A stretch of 64,000 bases of DNA from Nitrospira sp. KM1 (GTDB taxonomy: Bacteria; Nitrospirota; Nitrospiria; Nitrospirales; Nitrospiraceae). This document shows positions 1 to 9,696 of the stretch, piece by piece. The stretch covers positions 1,674,001 through 1,738,000 of the forward strand of contig NZ_AP022671.1 of NCBI RefSeq assembly GCF_011405515.1, given 5' to 3'. Every line of letters begins with the position of its first letter. The stretch's first letter is position 1. Under the pieces are notes generated by a model, which worked only from the letters and a program-made list of their open reading frames with translations, did no database searches and was not told the origin of the DNA. A program made the translations under genes and the position numbers.

Positions 1-270
1 GAATGCCCGCATGTGCTTCTCGCGAAGCCATAGCTCTCGGGCGGCGGGATCGGCAAACTGCTCGGGCATGACCGGTACTTGAGGGCGAAATCCTTTCCCC
101 ACTAGAACCTGTATCATTTTCATCGCTTCTTGAGGCGCCAGATCAACAGCTAAATCCACGTCGGCAGTCAATCTGGCATAGCCGTGCAGTACCGTGGCAA
201 GACCGCCGACGACGACATAGCGTACTCCTGCCACATTGAGTAACTCGAATATGGGCTCGAAGACCGACAC
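1..270 (-). CDS. Nucleotidyltransferase-fold protein (AbiEii/DUF6036-like), 3' part missing
   Basis: Ninety residues are visible and the rest lies beyond the left edge. They read as a minimal nucleotidyltransferase: a short helix, then VVVGGLATVLHGYARLTADV with the GG motif and the following Asp pair of DVDLAVD. This is the nucleotide- and metal-binding core of the AbiEii/MNT-type fold. The segment PEQFADPAARELWLREKHM is typical of stand-alone members of this group. The only start in frame is GTG at 270, since a stop lies four codons upstream and the nearby ATG is out of frame; no good ribosome site is seen. Such proteins are often toxin-like or antitoxin partners, but no partner is visible here. 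The function is inferred from the fold only. Confidence 0.75.
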   Translation of the reverse strand, partial: MSVFEPIFELLNVAGVRYVVVGGLATVLHGYARLTADVDLAVDLAPQEAMKMIQVLVGKGFRPQVPVMPEQFADPAARELWLREKHMRAF

Positions 271-596
271 GGCGTCATTCTAAACAACTGCGACACAATT
301 AGCAGCCGCTCTCTGCTTTGGCAGATATCCTATACAACCCGTTCTCATCAGATCCTGTGCAGGTGACGCGGCAAACCTGGCGGGTCCGCCAACATGCGTT
401 ACTCCCCGCCTCCCAATGGGGGGGACGGAACGCCCAGCACGCGACTTGTGCCGAAGCGCGGGTCCAGTACATGCTGAGCGGATGCAGTCGTGCTTCACGA
501 CGGCGAGGACTGCCCGCAGTTCCATCCCGCGCAATATCGGATGGCAGAGGCGAGGCATTGTACGGTCAAGCTGAGACACCCGGAGCGTGCGGCGTT
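271..596. other. Gene-poor stretch between nucleotidyltransferase and decayed DUF5615 gene
   Basis: I see no convincing gene here. Reading frames on both strands are arginine-rich, lack family motifs and have the look of chance frames in GC-rich DNA. On the minus strand, about 470-590, a frame shifted relative to the DUF5615 remnant gives phrases such as LDRTMP and LRGMELRAVLAV. These loosely resemble the second half of DUF5615 proteins, so the stretch is probably decayed coding DNA. Confidence 0.4.
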
Positions 597-719
597 TCAT
601 CCTCGCTGCTCCCCGTTCTTGATTCCAGCCCATCTCATGTCCTGGACGGCACGAATGGCGAGATGGCTTAACCGTTCTTTGACGAGTCGGAGACCCGATT
701 CACCGAGGAGGATCTTCAA
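597..719 (-). pseudogene. Decayed DUF5615 (PIN-like) toxin-type gene, N-terminal part
   Basis: Reading from a TTG at 719, the minus strand gives 40 codons ending in TGA. The frame starts KILLGES, where the family has a K-I/F-L-L-D-E-N-like start, and ends with VQDMRWAGIKNGEQ, very close to the family pattern TVQEMGWAGxKNGELL. An intact member is about 110-120 residues, so this one breaks off at roughly 40. The first acidic residue of the motif is Gly here, which would damage the PIN-like active site. The TTG overlaps the stop of the upstream DUF433 remnant (TTGA), which is the usual coupled arrangement of DUF433-DUF5615 pairs. I read it as a frameshifted remnant; a short functional peptide is unlikely. 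Confidence 0.6.
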
Positions 720-901
720 GCGGTCTTAGCAAGTTTCAGCAGAGTCGACTTGGAACATTCGAGGACTTGAATCGCCTGCTGACGCGTGACCGTCGGAAAG
801 TTCTGGAGAAGCTCACCGAGCGACAAACCGGCTTCAAGATTGGTAATCAATGCTTCAACAGGCACTCGTGTTCCCTTGAATGCCGGGGCGCCATTGGCAA
901 T
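716..901 (-). pseudogene. DUF433 antitoxin-like gene lacking its N-terminus
   Basis: The 61-codon frame contains the DUF433 signature: AFKGTRVPVEALITNLEAG followed by LGELLQNFPTVTRQQAIQVL, then a short tail. DUF433 proteins bind DNA through a small HTH-like fold and usually pair with a DUF5615 protein, as they seem to do here. The frame begins immediately after the gltD stop codon with no ATG, GTG or TTG. The normal first 10-15 residues (before the G-x-P-x-x-x-G-T-R motif) are missing, so the gene looks truncated by the join to gltD. An ATT start at 901 behind the purine-rich GGGGGAGGG is conceivable but would be rare. Confidence 0.65.
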
Positions 902-910
902 GCCCTCCCC

Positions 911-2347
911 CTACGAGACCGACTTTTTCGCCGATTTACCCGCCTGAAGATATCGGTCGATCCCGCCGGCCATTTTTCTTCCTTCAGCAATGGCCCACAC
1001 GATCAGCGAGGCGCCGCGTTTGGTGTCGCCGCCGGCAAAGACGCCGTCGAGGTTGGTCATGAAATTCCCGTCAACGGAAACGGCACCGCGGGCATCATAC
1101 TTGAGGCCAAGATCGTCGAGCAGTCCGTTCTTCACCGGGCCGGTGAATCCCATAGCCAGCAGGACGAGATCAGCGTCCAGTACAAATTCGCTGTTCCCGA
1201 CCGGAGTGAACTTTCCCCCCTCGAACTTGACCCGTCCGGCATGGAGCTTAGTGATATGGCCGTTGTGGCCGGTGAACTTTGAGGTGGAAACGCTCCATTG
1301 CCGGTCACATCCTTCTTCATGCGCATGCGACGTCCGCAACTGCATCGGCCACAGTGGCCACGGAGTGGAATCCGCACGTTGAGGCGGCGGTTCCGGGAGC
1401 AGCTCGAATTGATGCGCTTCCACGCAACCCTGCCGATGAGCGGTACCCAGGCAATCCGAGCCCGTGTCGCCGCCGCCGATGATGATCACGCGTTTGCCTT
1501 TGGCCGTAATCGGTTCCTCGGTGACGGGAATGCCGGCAGTGCGCTTGTTCTGTTGCGTCAGGTATTCCATCGCCAGGTGCACGCCCTTCAATTCGCGGCC
1601 GGGAATCGGGAGTTCACGGGCCTGTTCTGCCCCCATGGTGAGTCCGACCGCATCGAAACGCGTACGAAGTTGCTCGCCCGTGATGTCTTCGCCCGCCGTC
1701 ACGCCGGTCTTGAATTCCACGCCCTCGGCCTTCATCTGTTCGAGCCGGCGGTCGATCACCCACTTTTCCATTTTAAAATCCGGGATGCCGTACCGGAGCA
1801 AGCCCCCAATGCGGTCGGCCTTTTCAAAGACCGTGACATTGTGGCCGGCGCGAGCCAGCTGTTGCGCAGCCGCCAGACCCGCCGGGCCGGAGCCGATGAT
1901 CGCCACGGTTTTTCCCGTCTTCGTCACGGGGAGAATCGGCGCAATCAGGCCTTCATTGAAGCCGCGGTCCACGATATTCCATTCGATCACCCGAATAGAG
2001 ACCGGGTCCTCGTTGATGCCGAGCACGCAAGCCCCTTCACAGGGTGCAGGACACAGACGGCCGGTAAATTCCGGGAAATTGTTGGTGGTGTGCAGCGCCT
2101 TGAGCGCATCCTTCCACCGACCGCGGTAGACAAGATCGTTCCATTCAGGAATCAGGTTGACAACGGGGCAACCAGTGCTGCCCTGGCAAAAAGGCACCCC
2201 GCAATCCATGCAGCGCGCGCCCTGTATCTTGAGCTTGTCCTCCGGGATGGGCTCATACATTTCCTTCCAATCGAGCACGCGCAGCTCGACCGGTTTGCGC
2301 TTTGGCCCTTCGCGGGCATATTTCATGAATCCTTTGGGATCACCCAT
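911..2347 (-). CDS. gltD: Glutamate synthase small subunit (NADPH, GltD)
   Basis: This 478-residue protein is the reductase subunit that passes electrons from NAD(P)H to GltB for making two glutamates from glutamine and 2-oxoglutarate. The N-terminal ferredoxin-like part has the cysteine sets CMDCGVPFCQGSTGCPV and CPAPCEGACVLG for 4Fe-4S clusters. An FAD Rossmann motif (IIGSGPAGLAAA, about residue 150) and a second nucleotide-binding motif (IIGGGDTGSDC, about 290) follow. The C-terminal FAGGDTKRGASLIVWAIAEG is typical of the family. Length is normal and no lesion is seen. The gene lies about 100 bases downstream of gltB, on the same strand, and is presumably co-transcribed. A purine-rich AGAGGAAG precedes the ATG. 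Its stop codon abuts the DUF433 remnant. Confidence 0.97.
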   Translation of the reverse strand: MGDPKGFMKYAREGPKRKPVELRVLDWKEMYEPIPEDKLKIQGARCMDCGVPFCQGSTGCPVVNLIPEWNDLVYRGRWKDALKALHTTNNFPEFTGRLCPAPCEGACVLGINEDPVSIRVIEWNIVDRGFNEGLIAPILPVTKTGKTVAIIGSGPAGLAAAQQLARAGHNVTVFEKADRIGGLLRYGIPDFKMEKWVIDRRLEQMKAEGVEFKTGVTAGEDITGEQLRTRFDAVGLTMGAEQARELPIPGRELKGVHLAMEYLTQQNKRTAGIPVTEEPITAKGKRVIIIGGGDTGSDCLGTAHRQGCVEAHQFELLPEPPPQRADSTPWPLWPMQLRTSHAHEEGCDRQWSVSTSKFTGHNGHITKLHAGRVKFEGGKFTPVGNSEFVLDADLVLLAMGFTGPVKNGLLDDLGLKYDARGAVSVDGNFMTNLDGVFAGGDTKRGASLIVWAIAEGRKMAGGIDRYLQAGKSAKKSVS

Positions 2348-2349
2348 CT

Positions 2350-2450
2350 TCCTCTAGTCCTAAGCCCTGAGTCCTAAATGCTGAAAGCAAGAGTGCAAGA
2401 GCCGACTGACGGGTAGGCGAAGTCTTTTCATCTCAGCACTCAGTACTGTT
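2350..2450. repeat. Short degenerate repeats in the gltB-gltD spacer
   Basis: The 103-base spacer holds a direct repeat AGTCCTAA (2356-2363 and 2370-2377) and a degenerate tandem 7-mer, CAGCACT then CAGTACT (2434-2447). From memory, similar AGTCCT/CAGCACT-rich filler occurs between genes in several GC-rich bacteria. It does not read as protein, and I see no clear hairpin terminator in it. Confidence 0.4.
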
Positions 2451-5400
2451 CTAGTGCACCGCGCCGGCCTTGCGCTTCCGCTCCTCGAGCACCCGCTTGT
2501 AATCGACCGGCATGACCTTGACGAATGTGGACAGCGTGGCGTCGAACGTATCCAAAATCTGTTTGGCCTTTCGGCTGCCGGTATACATGAAGTGTTTCGT
2601 AATCAGATCGTGCAACAGCTGCTTGTCTTCCTTCGAGACGACCCGCTCGAGTTCCACCATGCCGGTATTGCAGCGGCTCTGGAACCTGCCAAGATCGTCC
2701 AGCACGAAGGCGACTCCACCCGACATCCCCGCGGCGAAATTCCGCCCGGTGCGTCCCAGCACAGCCACCACGCCGCCGGTCATATATTCGCAGCCGTGAT
2801 CTCCGGTGCCTTCGACGACCGCACGCGCGCCGCTGTTGCGAACGGCAAACCGCTCGCCGGCCATACCGTAAAAGTAGGCTTCTCCCTGCGTGGCGCCGTA
2901 GAGCGATGTGTTGCCGATCAAAATCGTCTCTTCGGGAGTGAAGAGGACGTCTTTGGGCGGATAGACGATGATCTTACCCCCGGATAGCCCTTTGCCGATG
3001 TAATCGTTGGACTCGCCTTCAAGCGTGAGGGTGATGCCCTTGGCAAGAAAGGCGCCGAACGATTGTCCGGCCGATCCGCGGAACGTGATCGAGATCGTAT
3101 CCTCAGGCAACCCGTCCAGTCCGTATTTCTTGGCAATCCGGCTGGACAACACCGTGCCGGTTGTCCGGTTCACATTCTTGATCGGAAGCTCCAGCTTGAT
3201 CTTTTCGCCCTTTTCAATAGCCTGCTGGCACAAGTCCACGAGTCGATTGTCGAGAATCTCTGTCAACCCATGGTCCTGTTTCTGAACGCAATAGCGTGGT
3301 ATGTCGGCTGACACGTCCGGCATGCGAAGCAGAGGAGTCAGATCCAATCCCTTGGCCTTCCAGTGATCGACCGCCTTGGTAATCTTCAACTTATCGACGC
3401 GCCCGACCATCTCGTTGACGGTCCGGAACCCGAGCTTGGCCATCAATTGCCGCGCTTCCTCCGCGACGAAGAATAAATAGTTCACGATGTGTTCCGGTTT
3501 GCCTGCGAACTTCTTGCGCAGCTCAGGATCCTGCGTCGCGATCCCCACCGGACAAGTATTCAGATGGCACTTGCGCATCATGATACAGCCTTCGACGATC
3601 AACGGAGCCGTAGCAAAGCCGTATTCTTCGGCGCCGAGGAGCGTTGCGATGACCACGTCACGGCCCGTTTTCATCTGGCCATCGGTCTCGACTCTGATGC
3701 GTCCCCTCAGGTCGTTCAGGACAAGCGTCTGATGGGTTTCGGCCAGCCCAAGCTCCCATGGAATCCCCGCATACTTGATCGAAGACAGCGGTGAAGCGCC
3801 GGTTCCACCCGAATCGCCGCTGATAAGGACCTTGTCTGCATGGGCCTTGGCCACACCAGCCGCCACAGTTCCCACGCCCACTTCCGCCACCAGCTTTACC
3901 GAGACCCCGGCGTCGGGGTTGGAATTTTTCAGGTCAAAGATCAGTTGCGCCAGATCTTCGATGGAATAAATATCGTGATGCGGCGGCGGGGAAATCAACT
4001 GGACTCCCGGCGTCGCATAGCGGAGGCGAGCGATGTTGTCATCGACTTTGTGCCCCGGCAGCTGCCCTCCTTCACCAGGCTTTGCACCCTGTGCCATCTT
4101 GATCTGGAGTTCGCGTGCGTTCACAAGATAGTGGGCCGTCACGCCGAATCGAGCGGACGCGACCTGCTTGATGTAGCTGTTCTTAGAGTCCCCGTTCGCG
4201 AGCGGAATGAACCGTTCGGGGTCTTCTCCCCCTTCGCCCGTATTGCTCTTCCCATTGAGGCGGTTCATGGCCACGGCCAATGTCTCGTGGGCTTCCTTGC
4301 TGATGGAGCCGAACGACATGGCGCCTGTGTTGAAACGCTTGACGATGTCCTTGGCCGATTCGACCTCCTCCAGAGGAACCGGTTGCGCCGCAAATTTGAA
4401 ATCCAGTAGTCCGCGCAGATTCGAGCGGCGCTGGCTTTCATCGTTCACCAGCTGCGCGAATTCGGCATAGGATTTGGCATCATTCGCACGACTGGCATGC
4501 TGCAAGCGATAGATCGTCTCCGGATTCCAGTTGTGGTGCTCGCTTTGGATCCGATAGTGGATCTCTCCGCCGAAGTCGAGTTGGAGAATCGCCGCCGGTT
4601 CATACGCGACTCGATGCCGGCGCAGGGTCTCCTCGCCGATCTCGCGGATCCCCACCCCTTCGACGCGCGACGGCGTGCCGGTGAAATACCGATCCACCAG
4701 TTCATGGTTCAACCCGATGGCCTCGAAGATCTGCGCTCCGCAATACGACTGCACGGTGGAGATTCCCATCTTGCTGAAGATTTTCAGCAGGCCCTTGTTG
4801 ATCGCCTTGATGAATTTGCCTTCGGCTGTCTGGGCATCCAGACCCTCGGGCAGGTAGCTGTCGCGTTCCATGTCTACCAGTGTTTCGAACAGCAGATAGG
4901 GATTGATCGTCCCCGCCCCGTATCCGATGAGGCAAGCAAACTGATGGACGTCGCGCGGCTCTCCCGTCTCAAGAATCAACCCGACTTCGGTCCGCGTGCA
5001 CTCCCGCACGAGGTGATGATGCACCGCAGAAATACCGAGCAAGCTGGGAATCGGCGCCCACTGCTCGTCGACGCCGCGATCGCTGAGGATCAGGAACTTA
5101 TACCCTTCTTTGATGGCCTGTGAGGCTTCTTTGCACATATCGTCGACGGCTGCGCCAAGTCCATCAGGCCCCTCGGCAACGCGGAAAAGCATGCGGAGCG
5201 TCTTGCTCTTGAAATGCGGGTCTGAGATGCCCCGGATCTTCTGCAGGTCGGCGTTCGTGAGGATCGGCTGCTGCACCTTGATGCGCCGGCACGACTCGGG
5301 GGATTCATCCATGAGATTGGGCTTCGGTCCGATATTCGTCACGAGTGACATGACGAGTTGCTCTCGGATCGGGTCGATAGGCGGATTCGTCACCTGTGCA

Positions 5401-6971
5401 AACAATTGTTTGAAATATTTATAGAGCAATTGCGGGCGGTCCGACAGCACGGCCAGCGGCGTGTCGGTTCCCATCGACGAGATGGCCTCTTCTCCCGTCA
5501 CGATCATCGGCGTGATGACCATCTTGAGTTCTTCGACCGTGTACCCGAATGCCTGTTGGCGCTGCCGGATCGTCGGATGATCGGGCTGCGGCACGTTGAG
5601 CGGCTCCGGGAGCTCGTCGAGCGAGACACCATACTGTGTGACCCAGCTGCGATACGGTTTGCGGCCGACGATGTCTGCCTTGATTTCTTCGTCGTCGATG
5701 ATGCGGCCCTGCGCCGTATCCACCAGAAACATCCGGCCCGGCATGAGTCGGCCTTTCATCCGAATATTCTTGGGTTCTGAAGGTAACACGCCGGCCTCCG
5801 ATGCGAGCACGACGACGCCGTCTGTCGTCACCTGATACCGGCACGGACGGAGACCATTCCGGTCCAGCGTGGCTCCGATCATTTTCCCATCGGTGAAACA
5901 TACCGCAGCCGGTCCGTCCCACGGCTCCATCATCGCAGCATGGTATTGATAGAATCCTCGCCGATCCAAATCCATCTGGGCATTTGCGACCCAGGGCTCC
6001 GGAATCAGCATCATCATGGCATGCGGGAGCGACCGCCCTCCGAGCAGCAGAAACTCCAACGCATTGTCGAGGCAGGCCGAATCACTCTGCTGCTCGTAGA
6101 CGATCGGGAACACCTTTCCCATATCCTTCCCGAACACCTCCGAATGCAGCCGCCCCTGACGGGCCTTCATCCAATTGACGTTGCCCTTCAGCGTATTGAT
6201 TTCCCCGTTGTGACAGATATGACGGTAGGGGTGCGCCAGCGGCCAAGTCGGAAACGTGTTGGTGCTGAACCGCGAGTGGACGAGCGCCAAGGCGCTCACC
6301 ATGCTGACGTCTTTGAGATCCTGGTAATACGCCGCCATCTGATGCGGAAGCAGGAGGCCCTTGTAGACGATCGTGTTCGCCGAGAGACTGGGAATGTAGC
6401 AATGTTCGCGGCCCTGAATCGCAGATTCGCGAATCGCTTTTTCAACCAGCTTGCGGATGACGTACAGCTTGCGTTCGAACTGCGCTTCATTCAAGACATC
6501 GCGGGCAATGAATACCTGCCGCATGAACGGTTCGGTCTTGCGCGCTTGTACGCCGATCGTGTCGCTCTTGACCGGCACATCGCGCCACCCGAGCAATCTC
6601 GCCCCTTCCTCCTTCACAACCTGTGCGATCAATGTTTCGCACTGCTTCCGGGAATCGGAATTCGGGGGAAGAAAGAGCTGGCCCACCCCATACTCGCCCG
6701 CTCCAGGAAGTTTGACGCCGGCATCCCCGGCAGCGCGCTTCAAAAACTCATGTGGAACCTGCAGCAAAATTCCAGCCCCATCGCCCGTACAGGGGTCACA
6801 ACCTTGCGCCCCGCGATGCGTGAGGTTTTCCAACACTTGTAAACCCTGGCGGACGATGTCGTGAGACTTTTGTCCCTTGATATTGACGACAAATCCGACC
6901 CCGCACGAATCTTTCTCGTGTTGTGGGTCGTAAAGCCCTTGCTTCGGCGGAAGCCCCGGGATATTCATCAT
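2451..6971 (-). CDS. gltB: Glutamate synthase large subunit (GltB)
   Basis: At 1506 residues this is a full-length GltB. The class II glutamine amidotransferase domain starts at Cys23 ([10 protein letters not shown]), the nucleophile exposed after removal of the N-terminal propeptide. The central domain and the FMN-binding synthase domain follow, with [10 protein letters not shown] and the barrel motifs [12 protein letters not shown] and [14 protein letters not shown]. The 3Fe-4S cluster cysteines sit in [19 protein letters not shown]. The C-terminal GXGXG beta-helix domain has [12 protein letters not shown] and [17 protein letters not shown]. The enzyme assimilates ammonia together with glutamine synthetase. 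gltD follows on the same strand. The start is the first of two adjacent ATGs; no strong Shine-Dalgarno is seen, and a leader of about 110 bases separates it from a good promoter. Confidence 0.97.
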   Translation of the reverse strand: MMNIPGLPPKQGLYDPQHEKDSCGVGFVVNIKGQKSHDIVRQGLQVLENLTHRGAQGCDPCTGDGAGILLQVPHEFLKRAAGDAGVKLPGAGEYGVGQLFLPPNSDSRKQCETLIAQVVKEEGARLLGWRDVPVKSDTIGVQARKTEPFMRQVFIARDVLNEAQFERKLYVIRKLVEKAIRESAIQGREHCYIPSLSANTIVYKGLLLPHQMAAYYQDLKDVSMVSALALVHSRFSTNTFPTWPLAHPYRHICHNGEINTLKGNVNWMKARQGRLHSEVFGKDMGKVFPIVYEQQSDSACLDNALEFLLLGGRSLPHAMMMLIPEPWVANAQMDLDRRGFYQYHAAMMEPWDGPAAVCFTDGKMIGATLDRNGLRPCRYQVTTDGVVVLASEAGVLPSEPKNIRMKGRLMPGRMFLVDTAQGRIIDDEEIKADIVGRKPYRSWVTQYGVSLDELPEPLNVPQPDHPTIRQRQQAFGYTVEELKMVITPMIVTGEEAISSMGTDTPLAVLSDRPQLLYKYFKQLFAQVTNPPIDPIREQLVMSLVTNIGPKPNLMDESPESCRRIKVQQPILTNADLQKIRGISDPHFKSKTLRMLFRVAEGPDGLGAAVDDMCKEASQAIKEGYKFLILSDRGVDEQWAPIPSLLGISAVHHHLVRECTRTEVGLILETGEPRDVHQFACLIGYGAGTINPYLLFETLVDMERDSYLPEGLDAQTAEGKFIKAINKGLLKIFSKMGISTVQSYCGAQIFEAIGLNHELVDRYFTGTPSRVEGVGIREIGEETLRRHRVAYEPAAILQLDFGGEIHYRIQSEHHNWNPETIYRLQHASRANDAKSYAEFAQLVNDESQRRSNLRGLLDFKFAAQPVPLEEVESAKDIVKRFNTGAMSFGSISKEAHETLAVAMNRLNGKSNTGEGGEDPERFIPLANGDSKNSYIKQVASARFGVTAHYLVNARELQIKMAQGAKPGEGGQLPGHKVDDNIARLRYATPGVQLISPPPHHDIYSIEDLAQLIFDLKNSNPDAGVSVKLVAEVGVGTVAAGVAKAHADKVLISGDSGGTGASPLSSIKYAGIPWELGLAETHQTLVLNDLRGRIRVETDGQMKTGRDVVIATLLGAEEYGFATAPLIVEGCIMMRKCHLNTCPVGIATQDPELRKKFAGKPEHIVNYLFFVAEEARQLMAKLGFRTVNEMVGRVDKLKITKAVDHWKAKGLDLTPLLRMPDVSADIPRYCVQKQDHGLTEILDNRLVDLCQQAIEKGEKIKLELPIKNVNRTTGTVLSSRIAKKYGLDGLPEDTISITFRGSAGQSFGAFLAKGITLTLEGESNDYIGKGLSGGKIIVYPPKDVLFTPEETILIGNTSLYGATQGEAYFYGMAGERFAVRNSGARAVVEGTGDHGCEYMTGGVVAVLGRTGRNFAAGMSGGVAFVLDDLGRFQSRCNTGMVELERVVSKEDKQLLHDLITKHFMYTGSRKAKQILDTFDATLSTFVKVMPVDYKRVLEERKRKAGAVH

Positions 6972-7086
6972 ACGTATCTCGTGAGAAAGGCAGGTCTTTC
7001 CTGCTGGACAGAGGCCCGATCGAGAGGACCGGGAAACGCGGAACCAGTTCTCTTGCGGCGATATCCGTTTACGATTCGCGATTCAC

Positions 7087-7114
7087 ATTAATAGATGGCC
7101 GATTCCTCTGTCAA
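7087..7114 (-). promoter_or_regulatory. Probable sigma-70 type promoter of gltB
   Basis: On the minus strand a perfect -35 TTGACA (7114 to 7109) is followed after 15-16 bases by TATTAAT (around 7093-7087). It faces gltB and leaves a leader of about 110 bases. That leader contains a small inverted repeat, GCAGG-AAAGA-CCTGC. The spacer is slightly short, so the exact -10 is uncertain. Confidence 0.5.
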
Positions 7115-7160
7115 GCAGACTGGAGACCCGTCTGAACGCTCTTTCGTCGCCCCGATTCCC

Positions 7161-7190
7161 TTGACTTTGTTTCCTTTTCTGCCCTACCAT
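7161..7190 (+). promoter_or_regulatory. Promoter of the polyprenyl synthase gene, leaderless geometry
   Basis: TTGACT (7161-7166), an 18-base spacer and TACCAT (7185-7190) point toward the gene starting at 7198. Only seven bases separate the -10 from the ATG, so transcription should begin at or next to the start codon. No Shine-Dalgarno precedes this ATG. Confidence 0.5.
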
Positions 7191-7197
7191 CCGCCGC

Positions 7198-8202
7198 ATG
7201 TCCCAAGGTCCTGTGATTGCGACAATTCACAGCATAGCCGATGTCTGGGACGCGTATCGCCTCGAGCTCGACGGCATTGATGATCGCGTCCGCAAGAACC
7301 TCGATTCCAGCGTCACCCTCGTCAACACCGTTGCCGCTCATATTCTCAACAGCGGCGGCAAGCGGATCCGCCCCCTGCTTTTGATGCTGAGTGCCCGCCT
7401 CTGCGGGTATACCGGATGGGAGCACCATCAGCTTGGCAGTCTGATCGAATTCATCCACACGGCTACCCTGCTTCATGACGATGTCGTCGATGACGCTGAT
7501 ATTAGAAGAGGCCGGCGAAGCGCCAGAAAAGTTTGGGGAAATCAGATCAGTATCCTGGTCGGCGACTACCTGTATTCCAAAGCGATGTGTCAGGTGGTCG
7601 AGTTCCGCAGCCAGGGCATCAATGAAGTATTGGCCGAAGCGTGCAAGAAAATGGCGGAGGGAGAAGTCCTCCAGCTCTATTACAACGGCAACCCCGCCAT
7701 GCCGGAGATCGATTACATCAAGATCGTCGAACACAAAACGGCGGGACTGATCGCAGCCTCGTGCCGCATGGGCGCCATACTCGCCAACGCATCCGAGGCC
7801 CAGCAAGATGCCCTCTTCCGATTCGGTCAGAATCTCGGTATCGCCTTCCAGGTCGCCGATGACACGCTGGACTATACCGCCAACGGCACGAATCTCGGGA
7901 AAACGCTCGGTCAGGATCTGCGCCAGGGAAAGGCGACGCTTCCATTGCTGCATCTCCTGCATCATTGCTCGGAAACCGATCGCCAGATGATCAAGGATCG
8001 AATGGAGACCAGAACTCTGACCGAACAGGATCTGGCCAGATTGATTCATCTGATGGAAGATTACGGATCCATCGCCTATGCGCTCAACCGAGCATCGACC
8101 TATGTCGCTGCGGCGAAACGGGATCTTTCGTTGTTCGAAGACAGCACGGCCAAACGAGCCCTCTCGGTGGCCGCGGATTACATGGTCACCCGCGACCGGT
8201 AA
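7198..8202 (+). CDS. Long-chain polyprenyl diphosphate synthase (trans, IspB/HepT-like)
   Basis: The 334-residue protein is a trans-isoprenyl diphosphate synthase that extends farnesyl diphosphate with isopentenyl units to make the side chain of quinones. The substrate-binding aspartate motifs are visible: LLHDDVVDDADIRRG (DDVVDD at 94-99) and VADDTLDYT (221-225). The lysine and arginines of GGKRIRPLL (53-61) bind the diphosphate. The product length (octaprenyl, heptaprenyl or other) cannot be read by eye. The start is unusual because it sits seven bases after a -10 box and has no ribosome site, consistent with a leaderless message. It is divergent from gltB. Confidence 0.9.
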   Translation: MSQGPVIATIHSIADVWDAYRLELDGIDDRVRKNLDSSVTLVNTVAAHILNSGGKRIRPLLLMLSARLCGYTGWEHHQLGSLIEFIHTATLLHDDVVDDADIRRGRRSARKVWGNQISILVGDYLYSKAMCQVVEFRSQGINEVLAEACKKMAEGEVLQLYYNGNPAMPEIDYIKIVEHKTAGLIAASCRMGAILANASEAQQDALFRFGQNLGIAFQVADDTLDYTANGTNLGKTLGQDLRQGKATLPLLHLLHHCSETDRQMIKDRMETRTLTEQDLARLIHLMEDYGSIAYALNRASTYVAAAKRDLSLFEDSTAKRALSVAADYMVTRDR

Positions 8203-8216
8203 CCGGTCCCCTCGCG

Positions 8217-8241
8217 GTCCCACGAAGTATCGTGGTGGGAC
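8217..8241 (+). other. Inverted repeat after the polyprenyl synthase gene
   Basis: GTCCCAC (8217-8223) and GTGGGAC (8235-8241) form a perfect 7-bp stem with an 11-base loop, starting 14 bases after the stop codon. There is no T-run behind it, so it could be a processing or stabilising hairpin or a weak terminator. Confidence 0.35.
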
Positions 8242-8328
8242 GGGCAACGCGCAGGAGGAACGGCCCAACCCCTCGGACCGTCGTCCATTCATTTATCGAC
8301 ATCCTCATTGTAAGGAGAAGGATCACGT

Positions 8329-9648
8329 ATGGCACAGATCATCCCGTTTCGCGGTACGCTTTACGATCCGGCCACGGTCGGCTCGGTCCGTGATGTCGTC
8401 GCTCCCCCATACGACATCATCGATGCCGCCGGCCAGAAGGCATTGCACGACCGCCATCCCCACAACATCATCCGTTTGGAACTGGGCATCGATCAACCGG
8501 GAGACGGACCGGCTCAGAACCGTTACACCCGTGCCGCCGAGACATTGCGCGCGTGGTTGAAGAACGGGGCGTTGAAACGGGACCAGCAGCCGGCTTTGTA
8601 CTACCACACCATCGAATACAGGCCGCCGTCGACGAAGCCCGGCACGCCGAAGAAGGTCCTTCGCGGATTTCTGGTGACCACGAAGCTGGAATCTCTCGAC
8701 TCCGGACACATCTACCCTCACGAAAACACCCGCGCCGCAGCCAAGACTGACCGGCTGAACCTCTTGGAAGCCTGCAAATCGAACTTCAGTCCGATCTGGC
8801 TGCTGTATTCCGATCCGCAGAATCATATCCTCGGATTGCTCGAAACAGCGGTGAAGGGAACGGCCGCGCGCATCGACTTTACGGACGATCAGGATTGCCG
8901 TCAGCGGCTCTGGGCCGTGACCGACGAACGGACCGTGAGCCAGATCGTCGAAACCATGAGGAGCAAACCCCTCTTCATTGCAGACGGACACCACCGGTAT
9001 GAAACAGCCCTGAACTATCAACGGGGGCGCCGGCAACAGGATGGGCCATCGGACGATCTAAAACCCTATGACGGCGTGCTCATGCTGCTGGCCCCGCTCG
9101 AAGATCCCGGACTGACCGTCCTTCCCACCCATCGCGTGACGACGACACGGCTGCCTCCATCCCAGCAGATGCTCGCCAGGCTTGCCGACCAATTCGACAT
9201 CAAGGACTACCCGTTTACTCCGGCTACCCGGACGGCGACGCGAAGTCGGTTCATTTCCGATTTACGCACGGGTGGACAACACGCTCCGACATTCGGACTC
9301 GCGGTGCGGGGCGAAGACCGGTACAGGATCCTCACGCTCAAGGCCCCACACCGGCCAAATCCACAGGCGTCTCCCCGCGCCAGGCTGGACGTGTCATTGC
9401 TGCAACAACTCATCGTGCCGGCGCTCTGTCCCACACAGCAAGAACAGGAAGCGATCGTCTATACCAAGGATGACGACGAAGCACTCGATTGGGCGGAACA
9501 CGGAACGGGGACGGCGGCGTTGTTGCTCAACGCGACCAAAGTCAGCGAGGTGCAGGCCGTGGCGACAGCCGGCGAGCGGATGCCTCACAAATCGACATAT
9601 TTTTATCCGAAACCACTGACAGGCCTCGTCATCAACGTCATGGAGTGA
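8329..9648 (+). CDS. DUF1015 family protein
   Basis: This 439-residue cytoplasmic protein matches the DUF1015 family along its length. The opening PFRGTLYDPATVGSVRDVVAPPYDIID and the NIIRLELG segment are characteristic, and FIADGHHRYETALNY near residue 215 is the best-conserved family motif, with an Asp-Gly-His-His cluster that could bind metal or phosphate. The family is widespread in bacteria and archaea, often near amino-acid or central metabolism genes. Its activity is not established as far as I know; links to ParB-like kinases have been suggested. A strong AAGGAG lies 8 bases before the ATG. It stands between the polyprenyl synthase and the response regulator. Confidence 0.88.
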   Translation: MAQIIPFRGTLYDPATVGSVRDVVAPPYDIIDAAGQKALHDRHPHNIIRLELGIDQPGDGPAQNRYTRAAETLRAWLKNGALKRDQQPALYYHTIEYRPPSTKPGTPKKVLRGFLVTTKLESLDSGHIYPHENTRAAAKTDRLNLLEACKSNFSPIWLLYSDPQNHILGLLETAVKGTAARIDFTDDQDCRQRLWAVTDERTVSQIVETMRSKPLFIADGHHRYETALNYQRGRRQQDGPSDDLKPYDGVLMLLAPLEDPGLTVLPTHRVTTTRLPPSQQMLARLADQFDIKDYPFTPATRTATRSRFISDLRTGGQHAPTFGLAVRGEDRYRILTLKAPHRPNPQASPRARLDVSLLQQLIVPALCPTQQEQEAIVYTKDDDEALDWAEHGTGTAALLLNATKVSEVQAVATAGERMPHKSTYFYPKPLTGLVINVME

Positions 9649-9696
9649 TCGTTCTGCGGAATTCGGGCGGCCGGACGGCACGGAAAGGACACACGC

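Noticed and set aside
280-633. 117-codon minus-strand frame starting MGWNQERG
   Set aside because: It overlaps the decayed DUF5615 gene in another frame; only a few words resemble that family and the rest is Arg-rich noise.
911-1500. Suspected frameshift in the second half of gltD
   Set aside because: The region reads through PEPPPQRADSTPWPLWPMQL into FAGGDTKRGASL without interruption, as in normal GltD proteins.
1298-2377. Long open frame on the plus strand opposite gltD (359 codons)
   Set aside because: It is antisense to a strongly conserved gltD, is rich in Arg, His and Ala as expected from complement reading of GC-rich codons, and has no family motif.
5940-6842. 300-codon plus-strand frame opposite gltB
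   Set aside because: It lies wholly inside gltB on the other strand. The composition is that of a shadow frame and there is no ribosome site.
7111-8292. 393-codon minus-strand frame opposite the polyprenyl synthase gene
   Set aside because: The plus-strand gene has both aspartate-rich motifs; this frame has none and is a mirror.
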